Shown: positions 31,007 to 39,591 of the stretch, one piece after another
Layout of the letters: each line of letters starts with the position of its first letter
Numbering within the stretch: position 1 is the first letter of the stretch
Assembly (NCBI RefSeq): GCF_009193185.1
Contig: NZ_VUKF01000029.1
Coordinates: forward strand, 1-57,333
Length of the DNA stretch: 57,333 bases
Source of the DNA: Georgenia thermotolerans
GTDB taxonomy: Bacteria; Actinomycetota; Actinomycetes; Actinomycetales; Actinomycetaceae
Direction of reading: 5' to 3'
The notes under the pieces: model-generated
Seen by the model: the letters and a program-made list of their open reading frames with translations, nothing else
Told to the model about the DNA's origin: nothing
Database searches by the model: none
Made by a program: the position numbers and the translations under genes

Positions 31007-31111
31007 ACCCGCTCCGCAGGGAGCCTGGTCACACCCGTCCCGTGAGCATCTCCGACGGCGGCGCACCACTCTACCCGGGCGGCTCCACCCACGGGGCGCG
31101 TCGATGCCCCG

Positions 31112-31203
31112 CAGCGGCGTCGCCCCGGCTTTGGCGACGGCGTAGGCCGGGTCCGCACGACGGCGTCGGCCAGGGTCCCCCGACGGCGTCGGCCGGTCCT
31201 GCC
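31112..31203. repeat. 23-bp-period direct repeat array, four units
   Basis: The 14-bp core cgacggcgtcggcc starts at 31135 (one mismatch), 31158 and 31181, exactly 23 bp apart, with a degenerate fourth unit at 31112. The array lies 105-195 bp upstream of the aminotransferase start, in a divergent promoter region, so repeated binding sites are possible. Confidence 0.7.
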
Positions 31204-31294
31204 CGGGCGGCGCCGGGCGGGCGCGGCCCCCGTCGTGCGGGGCAGCCCCGGTCCAGCACCCGACCGGCCCGTGTGCCGCCCACGTGGCGCGTGC

Positions 31295-31300
31295 CACGAT
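31295..31300 (+). promoter_or_regulatory. Possible leaderless -10 box for the aminotransferase
   Basis: CACGAT lies 7 nt before the GTG at 31308 and no ribosome-binding site is visible. The -10 match is poor at its first base and no -35 is clear. Confidence 0.3.
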
Positions 31301-31307
31301 AGGGCGC

Positions 31308-32525
31308 GTGAGCGCACCCATCTCTCCCGTGACCAAGCCCCGCGTGTCCGCGCGCCTGGCGGCGATCGCCGAGTCGGCCACCCTGGCCGTGGACGCGAAG
31401 GCCAAGGCCCTCAAGGCGGCCGGCCGTCCCGTCATCGGCTTCGGCGCCGGCGAGCCGGACTTCCCCACGCCTGACTACATCGTCGAGGCCGCCGTCGCCG
31501 CCGCCAAGGACCCGGCCAACCACCGGTACACCCCGGCCAAGGGCATGCCCGCGCTGCGCGAGGCCATCGCGGCCAAGACGCTGCGCGACTCCGGCTACGA
31601 GGTCTCCCCGGACAACGTCCTCGTCACCAACGGCGGCAAGCAGGCCGTCTACGAGGCCTTCGCCGCGGTGCTCGACCCGGGCGACGAGGTGCTGCTGCCG
31701 GCGCCGTACTGGACCACCTACCCCGAGGCCATCAAGCTCGCCGGCGGCGTGCCCGTGGAGGTCTTCGCGGGCGTGGACCAGGAGTACCTGGTCACCGTCG
31801 ACCAGCTCGAGGCGGCGCGCACCCCGCAGACGAAGGCGCTGCTGTTCTGCTCGCCGTCCAACCCCACCGGGGCGGTGTACTCCCCCGAGCAGACCGAGGC
31901 CATCGGCCGCTGGGCCGTGGAGCACGGCATCTGGGTCATCACGGACGAGATCTACGAGCACCTCGTCTACGACGACGCGGTGTTCACCCCGATCCAGAAG
32001 GTCGTCCCCGACCTGGTGGACACCTCCATCGTGCTCAACGGCGTCGCCAAGACGTACGCGATGACCGGCTGGCGGGTGGGCTGGCTCATCGGCCCCAGCG
32101 ACGTCGTCAAGGCGGCCACCAACCTGCAGTCGCACCTGACCTCGAACGTCGCGAACGTCTCCCAGCGGGCCGCGATCGCTGCCCTCTCCGGCGACCTGTC
32201 CGCCGTCGAGCACATGCGCGCGGCCTTCGACCGCCGCCGCCGCACCATGGTCGAGATGCTCCGGGCGATCGACGGCGTGCAGCTGCCCACCCCGCGCGGG
32301 GCCTTCTACGCCTACCCCTCCGTCGAGGGGATCCTCGGGCGGACCATCCGCGGACGCACCGTGACCACCTCCGCCGAGCTGGCGAGCCTCATCCTCGACG
32401 AGGTCGAGGTCGCGGTGGTGCCGGGCGAGGCGTTCGGGCCGAGCGGGTTCCTCCGCCTGAGCTACGCGCTGGGCGACGACGACCTCGCCGAGGGCGTCGG
32501 GCGCATCCAGGAGCTGCTCGCCTGA
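31308..32525 (+). CDS. Class I PLP aminotransferase, probably aspartate aminotransferase
   Basis: A fold-type I aminotransferase of 405 residues. PLP contacts are visible: N185 (SPSNPTG), D213 (TDEIYEH), Y216, the Schiff-base lysine K248 ([15 protein letters not shown]) and R383 (RLSYALG) for the substrate alpha-carboxylate. The subgroup resembles AspB-type (I-gamma) enzymes that use aspartate and 2-oxoglutarate, but prephenate or other side activity cannot be excluded. The GTG at 31308 was chosen because homologs begin [17 protein letters not shown]. It is convergent with the symporter gene across a shared terminator. Confidence 0.9.
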   Translation: MSAPISPVTKPRVSARLAAIAESATLAVDAKAKALKAAGRPVIGFGAGEPDFPTPDYIVEAAVAAAKDPANHRYTPAKGMPALREAIAAKTLRDSGYEVSPDNVLVTNGGKQAVYEAFAAVLDPGDEVLLPAPYWTTYPEAIKLAGGVPVEVFAGVDQEYLVTVDQLEAARTPQTKALLFCSPSNPTGAVYSPEQTEAIGRWAVEHGIWVITDEIYEHLVYDDAVFTPIQKVVPDLVDTSIVLNGVAKTYAMTGWRVGWLIGPSDVVKAATNLQSHLTSNVANVSQRAAIAALSGDLSAVEHMRAAFDRRRRTMVEMLRAIDGVQLPTPRGAFYAYPSVEGILGRTIRGRTVTTSAELASLILDEVEVAVVPGEAFGPSGFLRLSYALGDDDLAEGVGRIQELLA

Positions 32526-32534
32526 CAGGCAGCG

Positions 32535-32568
32535 CGACGGGCCGGGACCACGGGGTCCCGGCCCGTCG
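32535..32568. terminator. Bidirectional terminator between aminotransferase and symporter
   Basis: A perfect 15-bp stem with loop ACGG lies between two convergent genes, 10 nt and 17 nt from their stops. Confidence 0.75.
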
Positions 32569-32584
32569 TCGTTCCCCGGCCAGG

Positions 32585-33997
32585 TCAGCGCACCGACGCG
32601 TCCACCGGGCCGTCGAGCGTCGAGAACGCCGGCTCCTGGCGCAGGTCCGGGTCGTGCGCCAGGTAGGCGCGGGTCTCCCGGGCGATGAAGCCCGCGCAGA
32701 CCAGCAGGCCCAGGAGGTTCGGGATCGCCATGAGGCCGTTCATGATGTCGGAGAAGTTCCACACCACGTCCAGCTCGGTGGTGGCCCCGACGAACACGAC
32801 GAGGGTGAAGACCGCCCGGTAGGGCCGCACGCCGCGCACCCCGACGAGCCGTTCCATGCACCGCTCGCCGTAGTAGGCCCAGCCCAGCACGGTGGAGAAG
32901 GCGAAGAAGACCACCGCGATGGTCACGAGGTAGTGGCCCCACTCCCCCGGCAGGCCCGCATCGAAGCCGGCCGCCGTCATGCCGGCGCCCTCGATGCCGC
33001 TGTCCCAGGCCCCGGTGGTGATGATGACCAGGCCCGTCATGGACACCACGATGAGGGTGTCGATGAAGGTCTGGGTCATCGAGACCAGGCCCTGGCGCAC
33101 CGGGTGGCGGGTCTGCGCGGCCGCCGCCGCGATCGCGGCCGAGCCCATGCCCGACTCGTTGGAGAAGATGCCGCGGGCGACGCCGTACTGGACCGCCAGG
33201 ATGAACGTCGAGCCGAGGAAACCGCCCGCGGCGGCGGTGCCGGTGAACGCGTCCGTGACGATCAGGGCGAGCGCCGCCGGGATGTCGCCGAGGTTGAGCA
33301 GCAGCACCGCGAGCGCGCCGAGGACGTAGAAGACGATCATCATCGGCACGAAGCCGGCGGTGACCTTGCCGATCGAGCGGATGCCGCCCAGCAGGACCGC
33401 CCCGGTGCCCACGGTGAGCACCACGCCGGTGAGCCACAGCGGCACGCCGAAGGAGCCCTCGATCGACGTCGCCACCGTGTTGGACTGGGTCATGTTGCCG
33501 ATGCCGAAGCTGGCGAGCACGGCGAAGACCGAGAAGAGCAGGCTGAGCACGAGGCCGAACCGGTTGGGGATCGCCCGGGCGAGGTAGTACTGCGGCCCGC
33601 CGGACTTCTCGCCGTTGGCGTCCGTGGTGCGAAAGCGCACCCCGAGGAAGGCCTCGGCGTACTTCGAGGCCATGCCGAGCACCCCGGTCACCCACATCCA
33701 GAACAGCGCCCCGGGCCCGCCGAGGTGGATGGCGGTGGCCACGCCGGCGATGTTGCCGACGCCGACCGTGGCCGCCAGGGCGGTGGTGAGGGCCTGGTAG
33801 TGGGAGATGTCGCCGTCGGCGCCCTCGTCGGAGCGCTGGACCAGCGCCAGGCGCAGGGCCGGGAAGAGCTTGCGCACCTGCAGCCCGCCGAGGCGGATCG
33901 TCAGGTACAGGCCCGTTCCCAGGAGCAGCGGGATGAGGACGAACGGCCCCCACACCACCGATCCGATCTCGCCGAGCACGTCTGCCAGCTGGTCCAT
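32585..33997 (-). CDS. Sodium:alanine/glycine symporter, AGCS family
   Basis: An integral membrane amino-acid importer of 470 residues with about ten or eleven hydrophobic segments. The AGCS signature is in ALAATVGVGNIAGVATAI, and GGPQYYLARAI, AVQYGVARGIFSNESGMGSA and LGWAYYGERCMERL are also family blocks. Transported substrate (Ala, Gly or both) cannot be told from sequence. A hairpin (34025-34044) sits about 27 nt before the ATG. Confidence 0.93.
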   Translation of the reverse strand: MDQLADVLGEIGSVVWGPFVLIPLLLGTGLYLTIRLGGLQVRKLFPALRLALVQRSDEGADGDISHYQALTTALAATVGVGNIAGVATAIHLGGPGALFWMWVTGVLGMASKYAEAFLGVRFRTTDANGEKSGGPQYYLARAIPNRFGLVLSLLFSVFAVLASFGIGNMTQSNTVATSIEGSFGVPLWLTGVVLTVGTGAVLLGGIRSIGKVTAGFVPMMIVFYVLGALAVLLLNLGDIPAALALIVTDAFTGTAAAGGFLGSTFILAVQYGVARGIFSNESGMGSAAIAAAAAQTRHPVRQGLVSMTQTFIDTLIVVSMTGLVIITTGAWDSGIEGAGMTAAGFDAGLPGEWGHYLVTIAVVFFAFSTVLGWAYYGERCMERLVGVRGVRPYRAVFTLVVFVGATTELDVVWNFSDIMNGLMAIPNLLGLLVCAGFIARETRAYLAHDPDLRQEPAFSTLDGPVDASVR

Positions 33998-34024
33998 CGT
34001 CCCCCCAGGGTCAGCTCCGACCTG

Positions 34025-34044
34025 CGGCCGCGGCTATGCGGCCG
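34025..34044 (-). other. Hairpin in the symporter leader
   Basis: A perfect 7-bp stem (cggccgc / gcggccg) with a 6-nt loop just upstream of the ribosome-binding site. It is too small to name as a riboswitch. Confidence 0.35.
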
Positions 34045-34097
34045 AGACGAGTCCCTAAGGTACCGACGGCCGCGCGGGCCGCACGTCGGGACGGCGG

Positions 34098-34955
34098 TCA
34101 GGCCGCCCGGCCGCGCAGGTCGCCGACCACCCGCTCGAGGGTCGGCGCCGCGAAGCCGTGCTCGGCGGCCAGGCCCAGCAGGTTCCCGCCGAGCGCCTCG
34201 AGCTCGCTCGCGCCGCCGCGGCGCACGTCGTGCTGGAGCGAGGACTCCAGCGTCCCGGGGAGCTTGCGCAGCGCGGCCATGAGCCGCTCGCTCTCGAGCG
34301 GGAGCCCCTCGGCCGTGGCGATCGCCGCGACCTCGGCCACCACCCCGGCGGTCACCGCGGGGTCGCGCTCGAGCGCCGGCCCGATGGGCAGGTCCGTCCA
34401 GCTGGTGAGCAGCGCCGTCGGGGCGAGGAAGCTGTACTTGCGCCACAGCACCTCGTTCTCGGTGCCCCCGGTCCGGACCGTCACGCCCGCGCGCGCGAGC
34501 GCCTCGGGCACCGCCCCGCCCGCTGCGGCGTCGGGGACGGTGACGATGCAGTACGGCCCGCGGTGGACGATCACGTCCTGCTCGCGGGCGGACTCGACCT
34601 GGATGGACCCACAGGCCACGTCCGCCAGCCCCGCCGCGTGCAGCGCCCGGGCGTGGGCGGTGCCGTTGAGCAGCGCCAGCACGGCCGGCGGCCGGGCGGC
34701 GACGATCCCGGGCAGGACGTCGTCGAGGGCGTAGGCCTTGACCGCCAGGACGACGGCGGAGCCGGCCGGGACCTCGGTGGTCGCCGGGACGTGCGCCGTC
34801 CAGGTGCCGAAGGCGTCGGAGCGCACGTGGAGCCCCTCGGCCGCGATGCGCTGGGCGGTGCCCGGGCGGGCGACGGCCACGACGTCCTCGCCCGCGCGGT
34901 GCAGCAGCGCGGCGAGCAGGCCGCCCACGGCCCCGGGTCCGACGACGGTGATCAT
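34098..34955 (-). CDS. 2-dehydropantoate 2-reductase family protein (PanE/ApbA-like)
   Basis: An NADPH-dependent ketopantoate reductase fold of 285 residues. It has the dinucleotide motif GPGAVGG (6-12), the LAVKAY block (70-75), the catalytic lysine K173 in WRKYSFLAP, and the C-terminal substrate block SSLQHDVRRGGASELEALGG. Many actinobacteria carry several PanE-like paralogs, so the pantothenate role is likely but not certain; other vitamin B5 genes are absent here. AGGGAG lies 4 nt before the ATG. Confidence 0.85.
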   Translation of the reverse strand: MITVVGPGAVGGLLAALLHRAGEDVVAVARPGTAQRIAAEGLHVRSDAFGTWTAHVPATTEVPAGSAVVLAVKAYALDDVLPGIVAARPPAVLALLNGTAHARALHAAGLADVACGSIQVESAREQDVIVHRGPYCIVTVPDAAAGGAVPEALARAGVTVRTGGTENEVLWRKYSFLAPTALLTSWTDLPIGPALERDPAVTAGVVAEVAAIATAEGLPLESERLMAALRKLPGTLESSLQHDVRRGGASELEALGGNLLGLAAEHGFAAPTLERVVGDLRGRAA

Positions 34956-34984
34956 TCCGGCTCCCTTTCGACGACGACGCGGGG

Positions 34985-34990
34985 AGGTTA
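34985..34990 (-). promoter_or_regulatory. Possible -10 box for the PanE-like gene
   Basis: TAACCT on the minus strand, 30 nt before the ATG. No -35 is evident, since the upstream sequence is the 16-bp repeat array. Confidence 0.3.
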
Positions 34991-34999
34991 TCGCGCGAC

Positions 35000-35063
35000 G
35001 CGGCCGGTGCGGAGCGCGGCCGGTGCGGAGCGAGGCCGGTGCCGAGCGAGGGCGGCGTCGAGC
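35000..35063. repeat. 16-bp tandem repeat, three units plus a degenerate fourth
   Basis: gcggccggtgcggagc is exact at 35000-35015 and 35016-35031, nearly exact at 35032-35047, and degenerate at 35048-35063. It fills the gap between the phosphotransferase and the PanE-like gene. Confidence 0.8.
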
Positions 35064-35105
35064 GAGCGGGAGGCTGGGCGCGGGTGGCGCCGTGGACCGA
35101 GGGGG

Positions 35106-36380
35106 TCAGTGCGGGCCGCGCTGGGCGAGCAGCTCGCGCCCGCGCGCCAGCCAGGCCTCCGCCCGGGCCAGGCGTCCCTCGGCGTCGGCGAGCCACTCCC
35201 CGCCGTCGGAGCGGCGCGCCCCGGCCACGAGCGAGAGGACCACCCCGGCGCACCGGGCGTGCAGCGCCACCGGGTCGACCACCTGCTCGCACGCGCGGGT
35301 CCAGCTCTCCAGCAGGTCGGGCACGTGCGGGTAGGTCGCCGGCGCCAGGTGCGGCAGCACGCTGACGTGCCCGAGCAGGCAGGCGAGGTCGTCCACCCGG
35401 TGGCCCGGCCCCACGGCGTCGACGTCGAGCAGCGCCGTCACCGCGACGACGTCCTCGCGCGGGTCCATGAGCACGTTGGCCTCGTAGAAGTCCCCGTGGG
35501 TGGGCACCACCGGGCCGGGGTCGGCGACGGCGAGCAGGTCGTCGATGCCGTCCGCGAGCGCGCGGGCCCGGCCGGCGTGCTCGGGCAGCACGGTGGCCGC
35601 GGCGTGGGCGTAGTGGTGGGCCCGTTCGGACCACGCGGGCCGCCGGGGCAGGTCGAGCACGGCGGTGGGCAGGGCGTCGAGGGTGCGCAGCAGCGTGGCC
35701 AGCACGGCCGGCGCCGCCCGGCCCAGGCCCCGCGCCAGGAGGTTGGACAGCGCGATCCCGCGCCCCTCCCCCAGCAGCACGAGGCCGTCGTCGTCGGCGC
35801 GCAGCACCTGCGGGGCCGGCACCCCGGCGGCGGTGAGCATGCGGTGCCGGTCGGCGAACATGCGGGCGCCGGACGGGCGGACCACCTTGAGGTACGCCGT
35901 CGCGTCGGGCTCGGTGCGCCGCACTCGCAGCACCGCCCGCCGGGTGGGGCGGTAGGCGAGCAGCTCGACGGTCACCGGGGTGCCGAGCCGGCGCGAGAGT
36001 GCGGTGGCGTCGCAGGCGACGGGCAGGGCGGGCAGCTCGGGGTCCGCCGGGTGGCGCCACAGGTGGATCGCCGGGCCGTCCCCTCCCTGCTCGAGCCGGA
36101 CCAGGCCCGGCCCGGCCCGGTGGCTGAGCCGCGCCGTCGTCGCGCACAGGTACTCCTCGCTGCGCAGCGGGGCCGGCGTGCCGGGCAGGTCCCGCTCGAC
36201 GGTGACCGTGTAGCCCACCGTCACCCCGGCGCCGGGCCGGTGGTGGATCGTGTGAACCTGCCACGCCACGAGGCGGCTGCCCTCGACGTCGAGCGCACCG
36301 GCGAGCATGGTCCCGGCCTCCGGCCCGGTCAGCAGCGCGACGTCGGCCGGCTCGTGCTGCGCGGCGACGGGAACGGTCAT
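35106..36380 (-). CDS. APH/choline-kinase-fold phosphotransferase
   Basis: A 424-residue protein with the C-terminal kinase core of the aminoglycoside phosphotransferase superfamily: the Brenner motif HGDFYEANVLMD (catalytic Asp and Asn) and the metal motif [17 protein letters not shown]. The N-lobe lysine may be in AYLKVVRPSG. The first 150 residues are not diagnostic. The substrate could be a sugar, an amine or a nucleoside; nothing here shows antibiotic resistance. It diverges from add with a likely leaderless promoter. Confidence 0.75.
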   Translation of the reverse strand: MTVPVAAQHEPADVALLTGPEAGTMLAGALDVEGSRLVAWQVHTIHHRPGAGVTVGYTVTVERDLPGTPAPLRSEEYLCATTARLSHRAGPGLVRLEQGGDGPAIHLWRHPADPELPALPVACDATALSRRLGTPVTVELLAYRPTRRAVLRVRRTEPDATAYLKVVRPSGARMFADRHRMLTAAGVPAPQVLRADDDGLVLLGEGRGIALSNLLARGLGRAAPAVLATLLRTLDALPTAVLDLPRRPAWSERAHHYAHAAATVLPEHAGRARALADGIDDLLAVADPGPVVPTHGDFYEANVLMDPREDVVAVTALLDVDAVGPGHRVDDLACLLGHVSVLPHLAPATYPHVPDLLESWTRACEQVVDPVALHARCAGVVLSLVAGARRSDGGEWLADAEGRLARAEAWLARGRELLAQRGPH

Positions 36381-36385
36381 GGCTC

Positions 36386-36414
36386 ATAGTGCACCACGTC
36401 ATGGCGCCGGTTCA
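36386..36414 (-). promoter_or_regulatory. Likely leaderless promoter of the phosphotransferase
   Basis: TGAACC (36409-36414), a 17-nt spacer and CACTAT (36386-36391) on the minus strand, with only 5 nt between the -10 box and the ATG. No ribosome-binding site. Confidence 0.45.
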
Positions 36415-36474
36415 CCCATGGACACGAGACCGAGCGTGCCGGGGGCACCGTCGGGTCCTCCCGGCGCCCGGTGG

Positions 36475-36480
36475 CAGACT
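36475..36480 (+). promoter_or_regulatory. Likely leaderless -10 box for add
   Basis: CAGACT lies 7 nt before the GTG at 36488, placing the transcription start at or next to the start codon. Confidence 0.4.
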
Positions 36481-36487
36481 CGACCAG

Positions 36488-37522
36488 GTGCGTGACCTCC
36501 AGACCCTCCCGAAGGCGCATCTCCACCTGCACTTCACCGGCTCGATGCGGCTCGAGACCCTGTCCGACCTGGCCCGCGAGCAGCGCATGGTGCTGCCCGA
36601 GCACCTCCTCGACAACCAGGCGCTGCACGTGCCGGCGGACCAGCGCGGCTGGTTCCGGTTCCAGCGCTCCTACGACGCCGCGCGCGCCGTCGTGCGCTCC
36701 GAGGACGCCCTGCGCCGCATCGTGCGCGAGGCCGCCGAGGACGACGCCGCCGAGGGCTCGCGGCGCCTGGAGATCCAGGTGGACCCGACCTCCTACGCCC
36801 CGTTCGTCGGCGGCATCACCCCGGCGCTGGAGATCATCCTCGACGAGGCCGCGCTCGCCAGCGCCGCGACCGGCGTCGAGGTCGGGGTGGTCGTGGCCGC
36901 CTCCCGCACCCGCCACCCGCTCGACGCGCGCACGCTGGCCCGGCTGGCCGCCGCGCACGCCGGGGACGGGCCGGGGCAGGTCATCGGCTTCGGGCTGAGC
37001 AACGACGAGCGGCGCGGGAACACCGCCGACTTCGCCCCGGCGTTCCGCATCGCCCGGCACGCCGGGCTGGCCGGGGTGCCCCACGGCGGGGAGCTCCTGG
37101 GGCCCGAGCACGTGCGCGACGTCGTCGCCCACCTCAAGCCCGCCCGGCTCGGCCACGGGGTGCGCGCGGCCGAGGACCCGGACCTGCTGGCCCGGCTGGT
37201 GGACGCCGGCATCGCCCTGGAGGTGTGCCCGGCCTCCAACGTCTCCCTCGGCGTCTACCCCGACGCCGCCCACGTCCCGCTGCCCGAGCTGCTCGACGCC
37301 GGCGCGCAGGTGGCGCTCGGCGCCGACGACCCGCTCCTCTTCCGCTCCCGCCTCGCCGACCAGTACCGCATCGCCCGGGACGTCCACGGCCTGGACGACG
37401 ACGCCCTGGCGGACCTGGCCCGCGCCTCGATACGGGCGTCGCTGGCCTCCGAGCGGTCCAAGGAGGCCATGCTCGCCGACGTCGACGTGTGGCTGGCCCG
37501 GGACCCGGTGCCGGCGGCGTGA
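36488..37522 (+). CDS. add: Adenosine deaminase family protein, GTG start
   Basis: Zinc amidohydrolase that converts adenosine to inosine in purine salvage. In the 344-residue product H13 and H15 (AHLHLHFTGSM), H199 and E202 (PHGGE), H223 (LGHGV) and D280 (GADDP) fill the metal and catalytic positions. The usual Glu before HxH is His here (H11). EVCPASNVSLG is a family signature. An adenine deaminase-like or other specificity is possible. Start set at GTG by homology; no ribosome-binding site is visible. Confidence 0.85.
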   Translation: MRDLQTLPKAHLHLHFTGSMRLETLSDLAREQRMVLPEHLLDNQALHVPADQRGWFRFQRSYDAARAVVRSEDALRRIVREAAEDDAAEGSRRLEIQVDPTSYAPFVGGITPALEIILDEAALASAATGVEVGVVVAASRTRHPLDARTLARLAAAHAGDGPGQVIGFGLSNDERRGNTADFAPAFRIARHAGLAGVPHGGELLGPEHVRDVVAHLKPARLGHGVRAAEDPDLLARLVDAGIALEVCPASNVSLGVYPDAAHVPLPELLDAGAQVALGADDPLLFRSRLADQYRIARDVHGLDDDALADLARASIRASLASERSKEAMLADVDVWLARDPVPAA

Positions 37523-37575
37523 GGCGCGCGCGGCCGGCCGCGCGAGGTCGCCCGGCTGGTGGTGGGGTTGGTCGC

Positions 37576-38325
37576 ATGAGCGACGCGGTGCGCGACGCGG
37601 CGGCGTCCGGCGGCCCGGTGCCCGGCGGCGCGGGCCCGCTGACCGCCTGGCGCCAGGCCGCGGCGTGGGCCGCGGACTACGCCTTCGCCGCCCGCGGCCT
37701 GGCCCGGGCCGGGGCCGGCTGGCTCCGCCGCTCGCGGCCGGACGCCTTCCGCGTCGCCGAAGGGCCCGGCACCCCGGTGCTGCTCCTGCCCGGGATCTAC
37801 GAGTCGTGGCGCTTCCTCCAGCCCCTCGCCGCGCACCTGCACGCCGCCGGCCACCCCGTGCACGTGGTGACCGAGCTCGGCCTCAACAGCGTCGCGGTCC
37901 TCGACGGCGCCGAGCGCGCGGCCCGGTACCTGCGCGCGGCGGACCTGGGCGACGCCGTCGTCGTGGCCCACTCCAAGGGCGGCCTGGTGGGCAAGGCGCT
38001 GATGCTGCGCGAGGAGCGCGTGCGCGGGATGGTCGCGGTGGCCACCCCGTGGGCGGGGTCGAGCTACGCGGCGTTCTTCCCGCCGTGGTCGCCGGTGCAC
38101 CGCCTGTCCCCGCGCCACGCGGGGCTGCTGGCCCTGGCGCGCGAGCGGGCGGTGGACGACCGCATCATCGCCGTCGTGCCGGCCTGGGACCCGCACATCC
38201 CGTCCGGCTCGCGCCTGCCCGGCGCGCGCCGCAACGTCGAGGTGGCCGCCAGCGGGCACTTCCGGGTGCTGGCCGACGCCGAGGTGCTCGCGGAGGTCCA
38301 GCGCGGCGTCGTCGAGCTGGCGTGA
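37576..38325 (+). CDS. Alpha/beta hydrolase, lipase/esterase-like
   Basis: A 249-residue alpha/beta-hydrolase. The oxyanion region is LLLPGIYESW (69-78), the nucleophile S133 is in AHSKGG (a variant GxSxG), D205 (PAWDPHIP) and H228 (ASGHFRV) complete a likely triad. It resembles triacylglycerol lipase/PGAP1-like esterases. No signal peptide is apparent, so it is probably cytosolic. It lies 53 nt after add and may share its transcript. Substrate unknown. Confidence 0.75.
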   Translation: MSDAVRDAAASGGPVPGGAGPLTAWRQAAAWAADYAFAARGLARAGAGWLRRSRPDAFRVAEGPGTPVLLLPGIYESWRFLQPLAAHLHAAGHPVHVVTELGLNSVAVLDGAERAARYLRAADLGDAVVVAHSKGGLVGKALMLREERVRGMVAVATPWAGSSYAAFFPPWSPVHRLSPRHAGLLALARERAVDDRIIAVVPAWDPHIPSGSRLPGARRNVEVAASGHFRVLADAEVLAEVQRGVVELA

Positions 38326-38329
38326 GGTC

Positions 38330-38345
38330 GGTCCGGCCGCGGACC
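38330..38345. terminator. Small bidirectional hairpin between hydrolase and murB
   Basis: A perfect 6-bp stem (ggtccg / cggacc) with tetraloop GCCG between two convergent genes only 25 nt apart. Confidence 0.4.
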
Positions 38346-38350
38346 GCAGG

Positions 38351-39529
38351 TCACAGGCCGGCGCCGAGCAGCACCGGCTCGGGCACCAGCGTGACCCCGA
38401 AGGCCTCGCGCACCCCGTCCCGCACGGCGCGGGCGAGGGCGAGCAGGTCCGCCGCCGTCGCCCCGCCGCGGTTGGTCAGCGCGAGGGCGTGCTTGGTCGA
38501 CAGCGTGGCCGGCGCGCCCAGGCCGAAGCCCTTGTCGAAGCCGGCGTGGGAGATCAGCCAGGCGGCGGAGGTCTTGACCAGCCCCTCCACGACGGGGGCC
38601 GCCGCGCCGATCTGGCCGATGCGGGTGTGGTCGGTGACCGGGTAGCGCGGCGCCTCGGGCGGGAGCTGGGCGTCGGCCTCCGCGACGGGCAGGATCGGGT
38701 TGGTGAAGAACGAGCCCGCGGACCAGGTGTCGTGGTCGGCGGCGTCCAGGACCATGCCCTTGCCGCCGCGCAGGGCGAGCACCGCCTCGCGCACCTCGGC
38801 GGCCGGCACCCGGGCCCCCACCTCCACGCCGAGCCGGCGGGCCAGCTCCGGGTAGCGCACCGGCGCCGAGAGGGTGGCCAGGCGCATCTGGAAGCTGACC
38901 TCGAGGACGACGTAGCGCGGGGTCGGCCCCCAGGTGCGCCCGCCGCCCGCGGTCGCGTCCGAGAGGGAGCGCTTGAGGAGGGAGGTGCGGTAGCCCAGGG
39001 CGAGCTCGCCGACGGCGAGCATCCGGGTGCGCCGCTCGAGCCGGTCGTACACCCGCACCGACGAGAGGGTCTCGGCGACCTCCTGGCCGTAGGCGCCGAC
39101 GTTCTGCACGGGGGTGGCGCCCGTGGAGCCGGGGATGCCGGAGAGGGCCTCGACGCCCATCCACCCCTCGGCCACGGCGGTGGCCACCACCTCGTCCCAG
39201 GGCTGGCCGGCGGGGACGGTGAGGTTGGCCCCGGCGCAGGAGGAGTCCGCCTGGCCGGCGATGCCGCGGCGCGCGTCGCGCACGACGACGCCGTCGAAGC
39301 CGGCGTCCGCGGCGAGCAGGTTGGACCCGCCGCCCAGGACGAGGACCGGAGTGCCGGCGTCGTCGGCGCCGCGCACGGCGTCGACGAGCTCGGCCTCGGT
39401 GCTCGCCTCGACGTAGGCGGCGACCGGGCCGCCCACCCGCAGCGTGGTCAGCTCGGCCAGCGTGGGGGTGTCGCCGGCGAAGGTGGCGCCGGCGGGGGCG
39501 GCGAGGGAGGTCACGGGAGCTGAGGTCAC
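38351..39529 (-). CDS. murB: UDP-N-acetylenolpyruvoylglucosamine reductase, GTG start
   Basis: FAD enzyme making UDP-N-acetylmuramate for peptidoglycan. The 392-residue protein has LRVGGPVAAYVEA, LGGGSNLL for FAD, GIPGSTGATPVQNVGAYGQE, the YRTSLLK block and the catalytic serine in SAGSFFTNPIL; a C-terminal PEP (LVPEPVLLG) supplies the acidic residue. The GTG at 39529 lies 6 nt after TACCCT, suggesting a leaderless mRNA; a second GTG (39514) is in frame. In M. tuberculosis murB is elsewhere than the had genes. Confidence 0.92.
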   Translation of the reverse strand: MTSAPVTSLAAPAGATFAGDTPTLAELTTLRVGGPVAAYVEASTEAELVDAVRGADDAGTPVLVLGGGSNLLAADAGFDGVVVRDARRGIAGQADSSCAGANLTVPAGQPWDEVVATAVAEGWMGVEALSGIPGSTGATPVQNVGAYGQEVAETLSSVRVYDRLERRTRMLAVGELALGYRTSLLKRSLSDATAGGGRTWGPTPRYVVLEVSFQMRLATLSAPVRYPELARRLGVEVGARVPAAEVREAVLALRGGKGMVLDAADHDTWSAGSFFTNPILPVAEADAQLPPEAPRYPVTDHTRIGQIGAAAPVVEGLVKTSAAWLISHAGFDKGFGLGAPATLSTKHALALTNRGGATAADLLALARAVRDGVREAFGVTLVPEPVLLGAGL

Positions 39530-39535
39530 CCCTCC

Positions 39536-39541
39536 AGGGTA
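39536..39541 (-). promoter_or_regulatory. Likely leaderless -10 box for murB
   Basis: TACCCT (TAnnnT) followed by 6 nt and GTG. GGAGG is also present but abuts the GTG, too close for normal use. Confidence 0.4.
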
Positions 39542-39591
39542 CGAGGGGGCGCCGTCGGCCGGCCCTGTGAGCCTCGCCGCCCGCCGCGGCG

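Larger units (their letters stand above)
30898..31307. other. Divergent intergenic region, tRNA-Trp / aminotransferase
   Basis: Holds a promoter candidate for tRNA-Trp-secE-nusG (30977-31006), a 23-bp-period repeat array (31112-31203) and a possible leaderless promoter for the aminotransferase. No gene is apparent. Confidence 0.55.

Noticed and set aside
34025-34044. Riboswitch before the Na+/alanine symporter
   Set aside because: Only one 7-bp hairpin is present; the conserved glycine or other aptamer features are not seen.
35106-36380. Aminoglycoside-resistance kinase
   Set aside because: Only the superfamily Brenner and metal motifs are present; nothing points to an aminoglycoside substrate, so only the fold is called.
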